Positions 34,031 to 42,900 of a stretch of DNA of 64,000 bases are shown piece after piece. The translations under genes and the position numbers were made by a program. Origin of the DNA: Streptomyces noursei (lineage in GTDB: Bacteria; Actinomycetota; Actinomycetes; Streptomycetales; Streptomycetaceae); assembly GCF_001646665.1 (NCBI RefSeq), contig NZ_LWBU01000362.1:46358-110357 (forward strand). The letters are read 5' to 3'. Every line of letters begins with the position of its first letter. Within the stretch, counting starts at the first letter, position 1. Below the pieces are notes generated by a model, which did not search any database, had not been told where the DNA came from, and saw only the letters and a program-made list of their open reading frames with translations.

Positions 34031-35383
34031 TCACTGGTCGCGGTACATCTCCGCCACCAGGAACGCCAGGTCCAGGGACTGACTGCGGTTGAGCCGGGGG
34101 TCGCAGGCCGTCTCGTAGCGCTGGTGCAGGTCGTCGACGAAGATCTCGTCGCCGCCGCCCACGCACTCGGTGACGTCGTCACCGGTCAGCTCCACGTGGA
34201 TGCCGCCCGGGTGCGTGCCCAGCTCCTTGTGGACCTCGAAGAAGCCCTTGACCTCGTCGAGCACGTCGTCGAAACGGCGCGTCTTGTGGCCGGAGGCCGC
34301 CTCGAAGGTGTTGCCGTGCATCGGGTCGGTCACCCAGGCCACGGTGGCACCGGACGCGGTGACCTTCTCGACCAGCTCGGGGAGCTTGTCGCGGACCTTG
34401 TCGGCGCCCATGCGGACGATGAAGGTCAGCCGGCCCGGCTCCCGCTCGGGGTCGAGGCGGTCGATGTACGTCAGCGCCTCGTCGACCGTGGTCGTCGGGC
34501 CGAGCTTGATCCCGATCGGGTTGCGGATCCTCGACGCGAACTCGATGTGCGCCCCGTCCAGCTGCCGGGTCCGCTCACCGATCCAGACCATGTGGCCCGA
34601 GGTGTCGTACAGCTGCCCGGTCCGGGAGTCGACCCGGGTGAGCGCCGACTCGTAGTCGAGCAGCAGGGCCTCGTGCGAGGCGTAGAACTCCACCGTGCGG
34701 AACTCGGCCGGGTCGGTGCCGCAGGCCTTCATGAAGTTGAGCGCGTTGTCGATCTCCCGCGCCAGCTGCTCGTAACGCTGGCCGGACGGCGACGACTTCA
34801 CGAAGTCCTGGTTCCAGGCGTGCACCTGGCGCAGGTCGGCGTAGCCGCCGGTGGTGAAGGCGCGCACCAGGTTCAGCGTCGAGGAGGACGCCTGGTACAT
34901 GCGCTTGAGGCGCTCCGGGTCCGGGATCCGCGCCTCCTCGGTGAAGGCGAAGCCGTTGACGGAGTCGCCGCGGTACGTGGGCAGCGTCACCCCGTCGCGG
35001 GTCTCGGTCGGCTTGGAGCGCGGCTTGGAGTACTGACCCGCGATCCGGCCCACCTTCACGACGGGCACGGAGGCGGCGTACGTCAGCACGGCGCCCATCT
35101 GGAGCAGCGTCTTGAGCTTGTTGCGGATGTGGTCGGCCGACACGGCGTCGAAGGCCTCGGCGCAGTCGCCGCCCTGGAGGAGGAACGCCTCGCCCCTGGC
35201 GACGGCCCCGAGCCGGGCGCGCAGCTGGTCGCACTCGCCCGCGAAGACGAGCGGCGGATACGACTCGAGGTCCGCGATCACATCGCGCAGAGCCTCGGCA
35301 TCGGGGTACTCGGGCTGCTGCGCCGCGGGAAGGTCTCGCCAGGTGTTGCCACCGGTCGCGGTGGGCTTAGCGTTCACGGTCAC
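34031..35383 (-). CDS. aroH: Class II 3-deoxy-7-phosphoheptulonate (DAHP) synthase
   Basis: This is the first enzyme of the shikimate pathway, condensing phosphoenolpyruvate and erythrose 4-phosphate. The 450-residue class II enzyme has LVFAGECDQLRARL, LLQGGDCAEAF (metal-binding Cys), VGRIAGQYSKPRSKPTE, and the late VWVTDPMHGNT (WVTDPMHGNT here) and GGIHVELTGDDVTEC metal-site motifs. The GTG at 35381-35383 (VTVNAKPTATGG) is the usual start; nearby in-frame GTGs at 35377 and 35389 are possible. It is divergent from trpEG, so the two key control points of Trp synthesis share one intergenic region. Confidence 0.95.
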   Translation of the reverse strand: MTVNAKPTATGGNTWRDLPAAQQPEYPDAEALRDVIADLESYPPLVFAGECDQLRARLGAVARGEAFLLQGGDCAEAFDAVSADHIRNKLKTLLQMGAVLTYAASVPVVKVGRIAGQYSKPRSKPTETRDGVTLPTYRGDSVNGFAFTEEARIPDPERLKRMYQASSSTLNLVRAFTTGGYADLRQVHAWNQDFVKSSPSGQRYEQLAREIDNALNFMKACGTDPAEFRTVEFYASHEALLLDYESALTRVDSRTGQLYDTSGHMVWIGERTRQLDGAHIEFASRIRNPIGIKLGPTTTVDEALTYIDRLDPEREPGRLTFIVRMGADKVRDKLPELVEKVTASGATVAWVTDPMHGNTFEAASGHKTRRFDDVLDEVKGFFEVHKELGTHPGGIHVELTGDDVTECVGGGDEIFVDDLHQRYETACDPRLNRSQSLDLAFLVAEMYRDQ

Positions 35384-35447
35384 GTGCACAACCTTACGGC
35401 CTGTTCCCATTCGTCCATCTGGCCGCTCACCTGATGAGACGGGAATC

Positions 35448-35476
35448 TTGAAATTTCCGGGATCCGGTGCGATAGG
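35448..35476 (+). promoter_or_regulatory. Predicted promoter of the trp leader / trpEG transcript
   Basis: TTGAAA (35448-35453) and GATAGG (35471-35476) are spaced by 17 bp. Transcription would start around 35483, only a few bases before the leader peptide ATG. Confidence 0.5.
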
Positions 35477-35485
35477 GTGCGGCTC

Positions 35486-35542
35486 ATGTTCGCGCACTCG
35501 ACCCAGAACTGGTGGTGGACCGCTCATCCGGCGGCCCACTGA
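35486..35542 (+). CDS. trpL: Trp leader peptide (18 residues, three consecutive Trp)
   Basis: The open frame ATG...TGA encodes MFAHSTQNWWWTAHPAAH, with Trp codons at positions 9-11. It is followed 23 nt later by a strong hairpin with a CTT-rich flank and then trpEG. Stalling of the ribosome at the Trp codons when charged tRNA-Trp is scarce would favour antitermination. This is the classic attenuation arrangement, and Streptomyces trpEG is known to be attenuated. Confidence 0.9.
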   Translation: MFAHSTQNWWWTAHPAAH

Positions 35543-35565
35543 CTGCGCGTACACCGATACACGCG

Positions 35566-35588
35566 AAGGCCGCCCGGGGGGCGGCCTT
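35566..35588 (+). terminator. Attenuator terminator of trpEG
   Basis: AAGGCCGCC pairs with GGCGGCCTT (35566-35574 with 35580-35588) around a CGGGG loop, followed by CTTCCGTTT. Upstream GC-rich segments, such as GGTGGTGGACC and CGGCGGCCCAC within and after the leader frame, could form the alternative antiterminator. Confidence 0.85.
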
Positions 35589-35650
35589 CTTCCGTTTGCG
35601 CGGGGCCGTTCCTCTCCACCTGGTTGTCAGACCCGGAAGGAACGCTTCAC

Positions 35651-37528
35651 ATGGACATCGACCTGAGCCGCCTGCTCGACGACTCCTGCCCGCCCTTCGC
35701 CCTGCTGCGCCGCCGCACCCCCGGCCGCGACCACGACACGGTCGAGGTGCTGCTCGGTGCCGTGCACGAGGCGGAGCACCTCGCCGACATCCCCGTCGGG
35801 GACCGGCCGGCCCTGGCTCTGGTGCCCTTCCGCCAGCTGCGGGAGCGGGGCTTCGACGTGCGCGACGACGGCACCCCGCTGTCGGTGCTGGTCGCCGACG
35901 AGACGTACGAGATGCCGCTCGCGGCGGCGCTGGACCAGCTCCCGGCGCACGACGTGACCGTCGAGGACGGCGCCTTCGACGTGTCCGACGAGGAGTACGC
36001 GGAGGTCGTGCGCCGCGTCATCGACGACGAGATCGGGCGCGGCGAGGGCGCGAACTTCGTCATCCGCCGCACGTACACGGGGCGGATCCCCGGGTTCGGA
36101 CGGCGCGACGCGCTGGCGCTGTTCCGGCGGCTGCTGGCCGGCGAGCGGGGCGCGTACTGGACGTTCGTCGTGCACACCGGGGAGCGCACGCTGGTGGGGG
36201 CGAGCCCCGAGGTGCACGTGCGGATGTCGGGCGGGACGGTCGTGATGAACCCGATCAGCGGCACCTACCGCTATCCGGCCGGCGGGCCGGCGCCGGAGGA
36301 CCTGCTGCGCTTCCTCGCCGACCGCAAGGAGACCGACGAGCTCTCCATGGTGGTGGACGAGGAACTGAAGATGATGTGCACGGTCGGCGACATGGGCGGG
36401 GTGGTGATCGGCCCCCGGCTCAGGGAGATGGCCCACCTCGCGCACACCGAGTACGAGCTGCGCGGCCGGACGTCGCTGGACGTGCGCGAGGTGCTGCGCG
36501 AGACGATGTTCGCCGCGACGGTCACCGGATCGCCCGTGCAGAACGCCTGCCGGGTCATCGAACGGCACGAGAGCGGCGGGCGGGGCTACTACGCGGGCGC
36601 GCTGGCGCTGATCGGCACCGACGCGGGCGGGGCACAGACCCTGGACTCGCCGATCCTGATCCGTACCGTCGACGTCTCCGCCACCGGTGAGCTGCGCGTC
36701 CCGGTCGGCGCCACGCTGGTGCGGCACTCCGATCCGGTGAGCGAGGTCGCCGAGACGCACGCCAAGGCGGCGGGCGTCCTGGCCGCGCTGGGGGTGCGCC
36801 CGGAGCGGCCGCGCGAGGAGGCGGTCCGGCCCCGGCTCGCCGCCGACCCGCGGGTGCGGGCGGCGCTGGACGCGCGCCGGGCGGACCTGGCTCCGTTCTG
36901 GCTGAAGATGCAGGAGCCGGCCACGGAGCTGACCGGGCACGCCCTGGTGGTCGACGCGGAGGACACCTTCACGGCGATGCTGGCGCACCTGCTGCGCGCC
37001 TCGGGCCTGCGGGTCACGGTCCGCCGGTTCGACGAGCCGGGGCTGCGGGAGGCGGCGCTCGCGCACGAGGGGCCGGTGGTGCTGGGGCCGGGCCCCGGTG
37101 ACCCCGGCGACGCGGCCGATCCGAGGATGCGCTCGCTGCGGGCGCTCACCGCCGAGCTGCTGCGCGGCCACCGGCACGGGCTGCTGGGCGTCTGCCTGGG
37201 GCATGAGCTGATCGCCGCCGAGCTGGGGCTGCCGATCGTCCGCAAGGCGGTGCCGTTCCAGGGGGCGCAGGCGCGCATCAGCCTGTTCGGTACGGAGGAG
37301 ACGGTCGGCTTCTACAACAGCTTCACCGCCCGCTGCGACGACGGGGCCGCCGCCGGGCTGGCGGCGCGGGGCGTGGAGGTGAGCCGTGACGCGGCGACCG
37401 GTGAGGTGCACGCGCTGCGCGGGCCGGGGTTCGCGGGTGTGCAGTTCCACCCCGAGTCGGTGCTGACGCTGCGCGGCGCGTCGGTCGTGCGCGAGCTGGT
37501 GCGGGCGCTGGACGTCACCCGGCGCTGA
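35651..37528 (+). CDS. trpEG: Fused anthranilate synthase (TrpE-TrpG)
   Basis: This 625-residue fusion has a chorismate-using anthranilate synthase component I domain (1-400; MNPISGTYRYPAG, ELSMVVDEELKMMC, TVTGSPVQNACRVIE) and a glutamine amidotransferase domain (about 435-625) with the nucleophile Cys in GVCLGHE and the His-Glu in QFHPES. It makes anthranilate, the first committed step to tryptophan. The ATG at 35651 is preceded by GGAAGGA. The Trp attenuator argues for primary Trp synthesis; a phenazine-type role seems unlikely. Confidence 0.94.
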   Translation: MDIDLSRLLDDSCPPFALLRRRTPGRDHDTVEVLLGAVHEAEHLADIPVGDRPALALVPFRQLRERGFDVRDDGTPLSVLVADETYEMPLAAALDQLPAHDVTVEDGAFDVSDEEYAEVVRRVIDDEIGRGEGANFVIRRTYTGRIPGFGRRDALALFRRLLAGERGAYWTFVVHTGERTLVGASPEVHVRMSGGTVVMNPISGTYRYPAGGPAPEDLLRFLADRKETDELSMVVDEELKMMCTVGDMGGVVIGPRLREMAHLAHTEYELRGRTSLDVREVLRETMFAATVTGSPVQNACRVIERHESGGRGYYAGALALIGTDAGGAQTLDSPILIRTVDVSATGELRVPVGATLVRHSDPVSEVAETHAKAAGVLAALGVRPERPREEAVRPRLAADPRVRAALDARRADLAPFWLKMQEPATELTGHALVVDAEDTFTAMLAHLLRASGLRVTVRRFDEPGLREAALAHEGPVVLGPGPGDPGDAADPRMRSLRALTAELLRGHRHGLLGVCLGHELIAAELGLPIVRKAVPFQGAQARISLFGTEETVGFYNSFTARCDDGAAAGLAARGVEVSRDAATGEVHALRGPGFAGVQFHPESVLTLRGASVVRELVRALDVTRR

Positions 37529-37572
37529 CCGCGCCGGGCCCGGGGGCCGGGGCAGCGGTGGGCCGGGGCCAC

Positions 37573-37619
37573 GGCCGGGGGGGGTGTGCGGGCGCGGCGC
37601 CCGCCCGCCTCCCCCGGCC
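37573..37619. terminator. Bidirectional hairpin between trpEG and macR
   Basis: GGCCGGGGG (37573-37581) pairs with CCCCCGGCC (37611-37619), with an inner GGGCG/CGCCC pairing, in the short gap between convergent genes. Confidence 0.55.
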
Positions 37620-37685
37620 GGAGCCCGGCCCAGCGCGACGGCACGGAAGGCGGGTTCCGAGCGGGCGCGGCGGGGCGGTTGCCCG

Positions 37686-38357
37686 TCAGGCGTCGTCGAG
37701 GCCGCGCTCTATCGCGTACCGCACCAGCTCGACCCGGTTGTGGAGCTGGAGCTTGCCGAGGGTGTTCTGGACGTGGTTCTGCACCGTGCGGTGCGAGATG
37801 ACCAGACGCTCGGCGATCTGCTTGTAGCTCAGGCCCTTGGCGACCAGCCGCAGCACCTCGGTCTCCCGCTCGGTGAGCCGGGGGGCGTTCGGCTCGTCCG
37901 CGCCGGCGGCCGGCGGCGGCTCGGAGGCCAGGCGGCGGTACTCGCCGAGGACCAGGCCGGCCAGGCCCGGGGTGAAGACCGGGTCGCCGGCGGCGGTACG
38001 GCGCACGGCGTCGAGCAGCTCGCCGGTGCTGGCCGACTTCAGCAGGTATCCGGTCGCGCCGGACTTCACCGCCTCCAGCACGTCGGCGTGCTCGCCGCTC
38101 GCGGACAGCACCAGCACCCGCAGGGCCGGGTTGGCGCCGACGAGCTCCTTGCAGACCTGGACGCCCGGTTTGGCCGGCAGGTTCAGGTCCAGGACCAGCA
38201 CATCGGGGCCCGCGGCCAGGGCCCGGCGCACGGCCTGCTCGCCGTCCCCGGCGGTGGCGACCACGGCGAACCCGGCCTCCGCCAGGTCGCGGGCGACCGC
38301 GTCCCGCCACATCGGGTGGTCGTCGACCACCATCACCTTGATCGGCTGTTCGCTCAT
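37686..38357 (-). CDS. macR: MacR-type response regulator (NarL/LuxR family)
   Basis: This 223-residue regulator has an N-terminal receiver domain (KVMVVDDHPMWRDAV with acidic pocket and the phospho-acceptor Asp in VLVLDLNLP, about 56-60; Lys in YLLKSAS) and a C-terminal LuxR-type DNA-binding domain (TERETEVLRLVAKGLSYKQIAERL, about 158-181). The ATG at 38355-38357 overlaps the sensor's TGA. Its neighbours and kinase match the Streptomyces MacRS system, which I recall as controlling membrane protein genes and morphology. It is the last gene of its operon. Confidence 0.88.
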   Translation of the reverse strand: MSEQPIKVMVVDDHPMWRDAVARDLAEAGFAVVATAGDGEQAVRRALAAGPDVLVLDLNLPAKPGVQVCKELVGANPALRVLVLSASGEHADVLEAVKSGATGYLLKSASTGELLDAVRRTAAGDPVFTPGLAGLVLGEYRRLASEPPPAAGADEPNAPRLTERETEVLRLVAKGLSYKQIAERLVISHRTVQNHVQNTLGKLQLHNRVELVRYAIERGLDDA

Positions 38358-39583
38358 TCCGCTGCCTTCCCCCGTGGGCCCCGCGGGACCCGTGGAACCT
38401 TCAGTTCGACTTCCGTGCCCTGCCCCGGCACCGATATCAGCTCGGCCGTGCCGCCGAGGTCGCGCAGCCTGCCCCGGATCGACTGGGCGACGCCGAGCCG
38501 TCCCTCGCCCTCGGCCTGTGCCAGCCGGCCCTCCGGGATGCCCGGTCCGTCGTCCCGGACCGTCACGATCACCTCGTCCGGCCAGTCCTCCAGCAGGATC
38601 CACGCCCGGGCGGTCTCGCCCGCGTGCCTGCGGACGTTGTCCAGGGCGGCGCCGACGGCGGCCGCCAGTTCCCGCGCCGGGGCCGGTGCCAGCAGGACGG
38701 GGGCGCCCGGTTCGGAGAAGGTGACGCGGGAGCCCGCGTGCCGGGCGAGCAGGGCGCGCAGGTCGGCGGGGCCGTCGTCCTCGTCGGGCTCCTCCACCTC
38801 GCGCACGACGGCGCCCAGCGACTCGTCCTCCGACACGTGGGAGGTGCGGCTCAGACCGCCGGCGACCAGGGTGCGCAGGGCGACCTCCTGCTCCCCCGCC
38901 ATCCGGCCGAGCTCGGCGGCCTCGCCGCCCAGGGCCGTGCCCCGGCGCTGCACCATGGCCAGCACCTGGAGGACCGAGTCGTGGATGTCGCGGGCCAGCC
39001 GCTCCCGCTCACGGGTGGCCGCCTCGATCTCCAGGGCCCGGGCCAGGGTCCGTTCGGAGGCGCGGGCGACCTCGACGACGTACCCGATCGCTATGGAGGC
39101 GACCCACACCAGCAGCACGTTGTGCAGGGTGTCCCGGCTGGGATCGCCGCGCTCGACGATGTTGGCGACGGCGACCAGGGACGAGGCGAACGCGGCCCAG
39201 CGCCAGCCGCCCTTGATGGCGAACGCCAGCACCGAACCGGCCGTCCAGATGCTCGGCAGCGTCGGTCCGTCGAACGTCTGGGCGTGCACGTCGGCGAGCG
39301 GTGTCAGCAGGATGCCGGCGAGGGCGACCGTGAGGTCGGCGGCCAGGAAGCGCGTGGTGCAGCCGGCGGCCCCGGCCACCTTCGGCAGCGTGGCCAGCGT
39401 CCAGACGGACATGACGGCGAGGAACGCCACCGCCACCCACGGACGCTCGAACTGGTCCCGGGTGAAGACGAACAGGAGCACCGCGTACCCCATGGTGAGG
39501 ACGCGGTACGCCGTGAGCGCACGCCACAGCGGCTGCTCCACGGACATCCGCACGACACGCTCGCGCCTGGCCAACTCCCCCAC
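38354..39583 (-). CDS. macS: MacS-family sensor histidine kinase
   Basis: This 409-residue kinase has an N-terminal region with about five or six membrane helices (residues 15-175), a HisKA_3-type dimerisation helix with phospho-His in RERLARDIHDSVLQVLA (His near 200), and a C-terminal ATP-binding domain (ALDNVRRHAG, VRDDGPGIPEGRL). It pairs with the adjacent regulator and the two overlap by 4 bp. The start is GTG at 39581-39583; an ATG 12 codons later (MSVEQPLWRAL) is also plausible. It follows the acyltransferase gene by 20 nt and is probably cotranscribed with it. Confidence 0.87.
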   Translation of the reverse strand: MGELARRERVVRMSVEQPLWRALTAYRVLTMGYAVLLFVFTRDQFERPWVAVAFLAVMSVWTLATLPKVAGAAGCTTRFLAADLTVALAGILLTPLADVHAQTFDGPTLPSIWTAGSVLAFAIKGGWRWAAFASSLVAVANIVERGDPSRDTLHNVLLVWVASIAIGYVVEVARASERTLARALEIEAATRERERLARDIHDSVLQVLAMVQRRGTALGGEAAELGRMAGEQEVALRTLVAGGLSRTSHVSEDESLGAVVREVEEPDEDDGPADLRALLARHAGSRVTFSEPGAPVLLAPAPARELAAAVGAALDNVRRHAGETARAWILLEDWPDEVIVTVRDDGPGIPEGRLAQAEGEGRLGVAQSIRGRLRDLGGTAELISVPGQGTEVELKVPRVPRGPRGKAAE

Positions 39584-39603
39584 CCCCGGACGGTTCGACG
39601 CGG

Positions 39604-40365
39604 TTACGCGCCGGGCTGCTCGCGCCCGGCCTTCGCGGCCTCCTTGGCCGCCTCCTTGGCGGCCTCCTTCGCCGCCTTCTCCGCGTCGGCGATCTGCCGC
39701 TTGGCCGCCGTCGCGTAGATGTCGACGTACTCCTGGCCGGACAGCTTCATGATCTCGTACATCACCTCGTCGGTGACCGAGCGCAGGATGAAGCGGTCGC
39801 CCTCCATGCCCTGGTAGCGGCTGAAGTCCAGGGGCTTACCGATCCGGATCCCCGGGCGCATCAGCTTGGGGACGACCTTGCCGGGCGGCTGGATCTTCTC
39901 CGTGTCGATCATCGCGACCGGGATCACCGGCGCGCCGGTGGCCAGCGCCACGCGCGCGAGGCCGCCGGGCTTGCCGCGGTAGAGCCGGCCGTCGGGCGAA
40001 CGGGTGCCCTCCGGGTAGATGCCGAACAGCTCACCGCGCTCGATGACCTCGATACCGCTGCGGATCGCGGCCTCGCCCGCGCCGCGCGCGCCCGAGCGGT
40101 CGACCGGGAGCTGGCCGACGCCCTTGAAGAACGCGGCGGTGAGCTTGCCCTTCACACCGGGCGAGGTGAAGTACTCGGCCTTCGCGATGAAGGTCACCTT
40201 GCGGTCCAGGACCGCCGGGAGGAAGAAGGAGTCCGAGAACGAGAGGTGGTTGCTCGCGAGGATCGCCGGCCCCTCGGCGGGAATGTTCTCGAGGCCCTCC
40301 ACCCAGGGCCGGAAGGCCAGCTTCAGCGACCCTCCGATGGAGAACTTCATTGCGCCGTAGATCAA
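39604..40365 (-). CDS. PlsC-type 1-acylglycerol-3-phosphate acyltransferase
   Basis: This 253-residue enzyme acylates lysophosphatidic acid in phospholipid synthesis. It has the catalytic HX4D motif NHLSFSD (about 39-45), the FKGVGQLPVDR motif and the substrate-binding YPEGTRSPDGR. The C-terminus carries a run of AKEAAKEAAK repeats, probably a helical arm. The start is an unusual TTG at 40363-40365, supported by CAGGAGG 8 nt upstream; the next in-frame ATG lacks such a site. It matches M. tuberculosis Rv2182c by position. Confidence 0.9.
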   Translation of the reverse strand: MIYGAMKFSIGGSLKLAFRPWVEGLENIPAEGPAILASNHLSFSDSFFLPAVLDRKVTFIAKAEYFTSPGVKGKLTAAFFKGVGQLPVDRSGARGAGEAAIRSGIEVIERGELFGIYPEGTRSPDGRLYRGKPGGLARVALATGAPVIPVAMIDTEKIQPPGKVVPKLMRPGIRIGKPLDFSRYQGMEGDRFILRSVTDEVMYEIMKLSGQEYVDIYATAAKRQIADAEKAAKEAAKEAAKEAAKAGREQPGA

Positions 40366-40569
40366 CTCGTATGCCTCCTGTGTTCCGTCGATCAGACCTT
40401 AACCCGAGTGGCGCCCCCGCTCCCGCCCCGCTCCCGCCCGGAGCGCCCGCGCGCGGGCGGCGACCGCGGTGGTGCGCGGGCGGCGACGGATCTGGTCGGT
40501 GTCAGCCCGGTCGCGTACGGTGAAGTACACCTTCCCGAGCCCCATCGAACCCCCGAACAGGAGACCCCG

Positions 40570-41376
40570 GTGCCGGTCCTCCCTGGAGCCGAGCCGTACC
40601 GCCACGAAGGCGGAGAGGTCGGCGTGCTGCTCTGTCACGGCTTCACCGGTTCGCCGCAGTCGCTGCGACCCTGGGCCGAACATCTGGCCGAGCGCGGCCT
40701 CACCGTGTCGCTGCCGCTGCTCCCCGGGCACGGGACGCGCTGGCAGGACATGCAGGTCACCGGCTGGCAGGACTGGTACGCCGAGGTCGACCGCGAGCTG
40801 CGGTCGCTGCGGGAGCGGTGCCGGCAGGTCTTCGTCTTCGGCCTCTCCATGGGCGGGGCGCTCGCGCTGCGGCTCGCCGCCAAGCACGGGGACGGGGTGG
40901 CGGGCCTCGTGCTGGTGAACCCGGCCAACAAGATCCACGGCATCGCCGCCCACGCGCTGCCCGTCGTGCGCCACCTGGTGCCCTCGCAGCCCGGCATCGC
41001 CAGCGACATCGCCAAGGAGGGCGTGCGGGAGCTGGCCTACGACCGGGTGGGGCTGCACGCGGCCCACTCGGTGCGCCGCTTCTTCCGGCTCGTGGACGCG
41101 GAGCTGCCGCAGGTCACCCAGCCGGTGCTGCTGCTGCACAGCCCGCTGGACCACGTCGTGCCGCCCGCCGACTCGGCGCGGATCCTCGGCCGGATCTCCT
41201 CCACGGACGTCAAGGAGATCCTGCTGGAACAGAGCTACCACGTGGCGACGTTGGACCACGACGCGGAGCGCATCTTCGAGGAGAGCTACGCGTTCGTCGG
41301 CCGGCTCGCTCCGAGTACCGGCACGTTGGGGTCCCCCATGCCGGAGGCCCGGGGAGGGAGCACGACCGGTGGCTGA
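40570..41376 (+). CDS. Alpha/beta-hydrolase, carboxylesterase or monoacylglycerol-lipase type
   Basis: This 268-residue hydrolase shows LLCHGFTGSPQSLRPWAEHLAERG near residue 20, the nucleophile elbow GLSMGGALAL (Ser near 96), the acid in LHSPLDHVVPP and the late His in SYHVATLDHD. This resembles Est30-like carboxylesterases. The GTG at 40570 has AGGAG 6 nt upstream. It is divergent from the acyltransferase, so lipid turnover is a reasonable guess, but the substrate is not shown. It overlaps the next gene by 8 bp. Confidence 0.88.
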   Translation: MPVLPGAEPYRHEGGEVGVLLCHGFTGSPQSLRPWAEHLAERGLTVSLPLLPGHGTRWQDMQVTGWQDWYAEVDRELRSLRERCRQVFVFGLSMGGALALRLAAKHGDGVAGLVLVNPANKIHGIAAHALPVVRHLVPSQPGIASDIAKEGVRELAYDRVGLHAAHSVRRFFRLVDAELPQVTQPVLLLHSPLDHVVPPADSARILGRISSTDVKEILLEQSYHVATLDHDAERIFEESYAFVGRLAPSTGTLGSPMPEARGGSTTGG

Positions 41377-41932
41377 ACAGCACGACTCGGACAAGCGGGA
41401 CGAGCAGCCGTTCGACGAGGAGGCGGCCTGGGCCGCCATCGTCGCCGGGTACGGCGAGGAGCCGGCGGATCCGCCCGGCGCCAAGCCGTTCAAGCCGATC
41501 GAGGACCTGGCCCTGCTGGAGGACGACGTCAACGACGTACCCGGGACCGCGCCCGCCGAGCCGGGCAAGCCGGACAAGCCGCTGGGCAGCTCCGTGGTCT
41601 TCGCGCCGGGCGTCGGCACCACGGGCCCGCGCGACTACGAGCCGGCCGAGGCGAAGGACGAGGACCTCGACGACACCGACGAGGGCCACTTCGTGCCGCC
41701 GGAGCCGCCGCCGCTGCCGGAGGCCGACGCGACCGCGAAGTTCGCCTGGCTCGGGGTCGTCGGCGGTCCGGTGCTGATGCTGCTCGCCGTGATACTGCGG
41801 TGGGACATGACCTGGTGGCTCACCACGCTGTGCATCGGCGGCTTCCTGGGCGGCTTCGCCACCCTGGTCGCGCGGATGCGCAGCGACGACGACGAGGACG
41901 GCGAGGACCCCGGCCGGGGAGCCGTCGTCTGA
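41369..41932 (+). CDS. Hypothetical acidic protein with C-terminal membrane hairpin
   Basis: This 187-residue protein is mostly acidic and Pro-rich (1-125), predicted disordered and cytoplasmic, followed by two hydrophobic helices (about 128-148 and 152-172) and a very acidic tail (RSDDDEDGEDPG). It has no recognised domain; it resembles small actinobacterial membrane proteins that follow esterase genes. The GTG at 41369 lies inside the upstream gene, so translation is coupled. Confidence 0.75.
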   Translation: MAEQHDSDKRDEQPFDEEAAWAAIVAGYGEEPADPPGAKPFKPIEDLALLEDDVNDVPGTAPAEPGKPDKPLGSSVVFAPGVGTTGPRDYEPAEAKDEDLDDTDEGHFVPPEPPPLPEADATAKFAWLGVVGGPVLMLLAVILRWDMTWWLTTLCIGGFLGGFATLVARMRSDDDEDGEDPGRGAVV

Positions 41933-42065
41933 CCCGTGGCGCGGGGCCCCCGCGTCCCGCGGGTGCGTCGTCGCGGGCGGGTCGGCGAGGCCCTCCGGCG
42001 CGGCCGCCGCGGGGTGCGTGCCGCCGCGGGGCGTCTGGGCGGTGCCCGGGTCTCCGGCAGGCCCC

Positions 42066-42827
42066 TCAGGCGCCGGCCGGCACGCGGAGCGCCGCGAGCA
42101 CCGGGAGGTGGTCGGTGGCGGCCCGGAGGTCGGCCTCCGTGACGCCCGGCAGGTCCTGCGGGCGCGGCACACCGCAGCCGAGCACCTCGATCCCCTTGGT
42201 GGCGAAGACGGCGTCGATCCGCTGGTACGGGTCACCGGGGGTCCAGGTGTGCTCGCCGCCCCAGGGGCGGACGGCCCAGCAGTCCTGGAGGCCGGCCGCC
42301 AGCCGCCCGAAGGCGCGCCCGTCGGGCCGCTCGTTGATGTCGCCGGCGGCGATCGCGTGCGGGGCGTCGAGGGCGGCCAGCCGGTCGAGGAGCATCCCGG
42401 CCTGGTCGTACCGCTCCCGGTCCTGGAGGCTCAGATGACAGCTGAGCAGCCCCAGCCGGGCGCCGCCGATGCGTACGACCGCGGTGGCGAAGCCCCGCCG
42501 GTGCAGACCGGGGGTGAGCGGCAGCAGCACGTCCTCGGTGCGCTCCACGGTCGCCCGCAGCGAGCACAGCAGCAGCGGTCCGGACGCGGTGGCGCCGCCG
42601 CCCAGCACCAGCAGCTCGCTCTTGGCGGCGAGCCGGGCGGCGTGCTTGCGCCACCGGAAGAAGCGGGGCGCCTCCTGGACGAGGACCACGTCCGGCGCGC
42701 AGGCCCGGATCACTCGCGCCAGGGCGTCCTCGTCGTCCCGCATGGAGCGGATGTTGTAGCTGAGCACCCGGACCACGGCGGAACCGTCCGGCTCGGTGCG
42801 CGAGTTGGGCAGCTCGGTGATCGGCAT
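42066..42827 (-). CDS. Endonuclease/exonuclease/phosphatase (EEP) family protein
   Basis: This 253-residue protein has the EEP metal-site motifs: LSYNIRSMRDD near the start, VVLVQEAPRFFRW with catalytic Glu, LLSCHLSLQDRERY, AIAAGDINERPDG with Asp and Asn, and RIDAVFATKG and ATDHLPVLA at the end. It may cleave nucleic acid or a phosphate or sphingomyelin-like ester; the specific substrate is unknown. The ATG at 42825-42827 gives MPITELPNS; an ATG ten codons upstream is possible. Confidence 0.85.
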   Translation of the reverse strand: MPITELPNSRTEPDGSAVVRVLSYNIRSMRDDEDALARVIRACAPDVVLVQEAPRFFRWRKHAARLAAKSELLVLGGGATASGPLLLCSLRATVERTEDVLLPLTPGLHRRGFATAVVRIGGARLGLLSCHLSLQDRERYDQAGMLLDRLAALDAPHAIAAGDINERPDGRAFGRLAAGLQDCWAVRPWGGEHTWTPGDPYQRIDAVFATKGIEVLGCGVPRPQDLPGVTEADLRAATDHLPVLAALRVPAGA

Positions 42828-42900
42828 ACGAGCACGATATGACGGTGCCCGCCGCATCCGGGCGAGGACGCGGCGGGCTCCGTCGTACGGGCGGGGTGGC

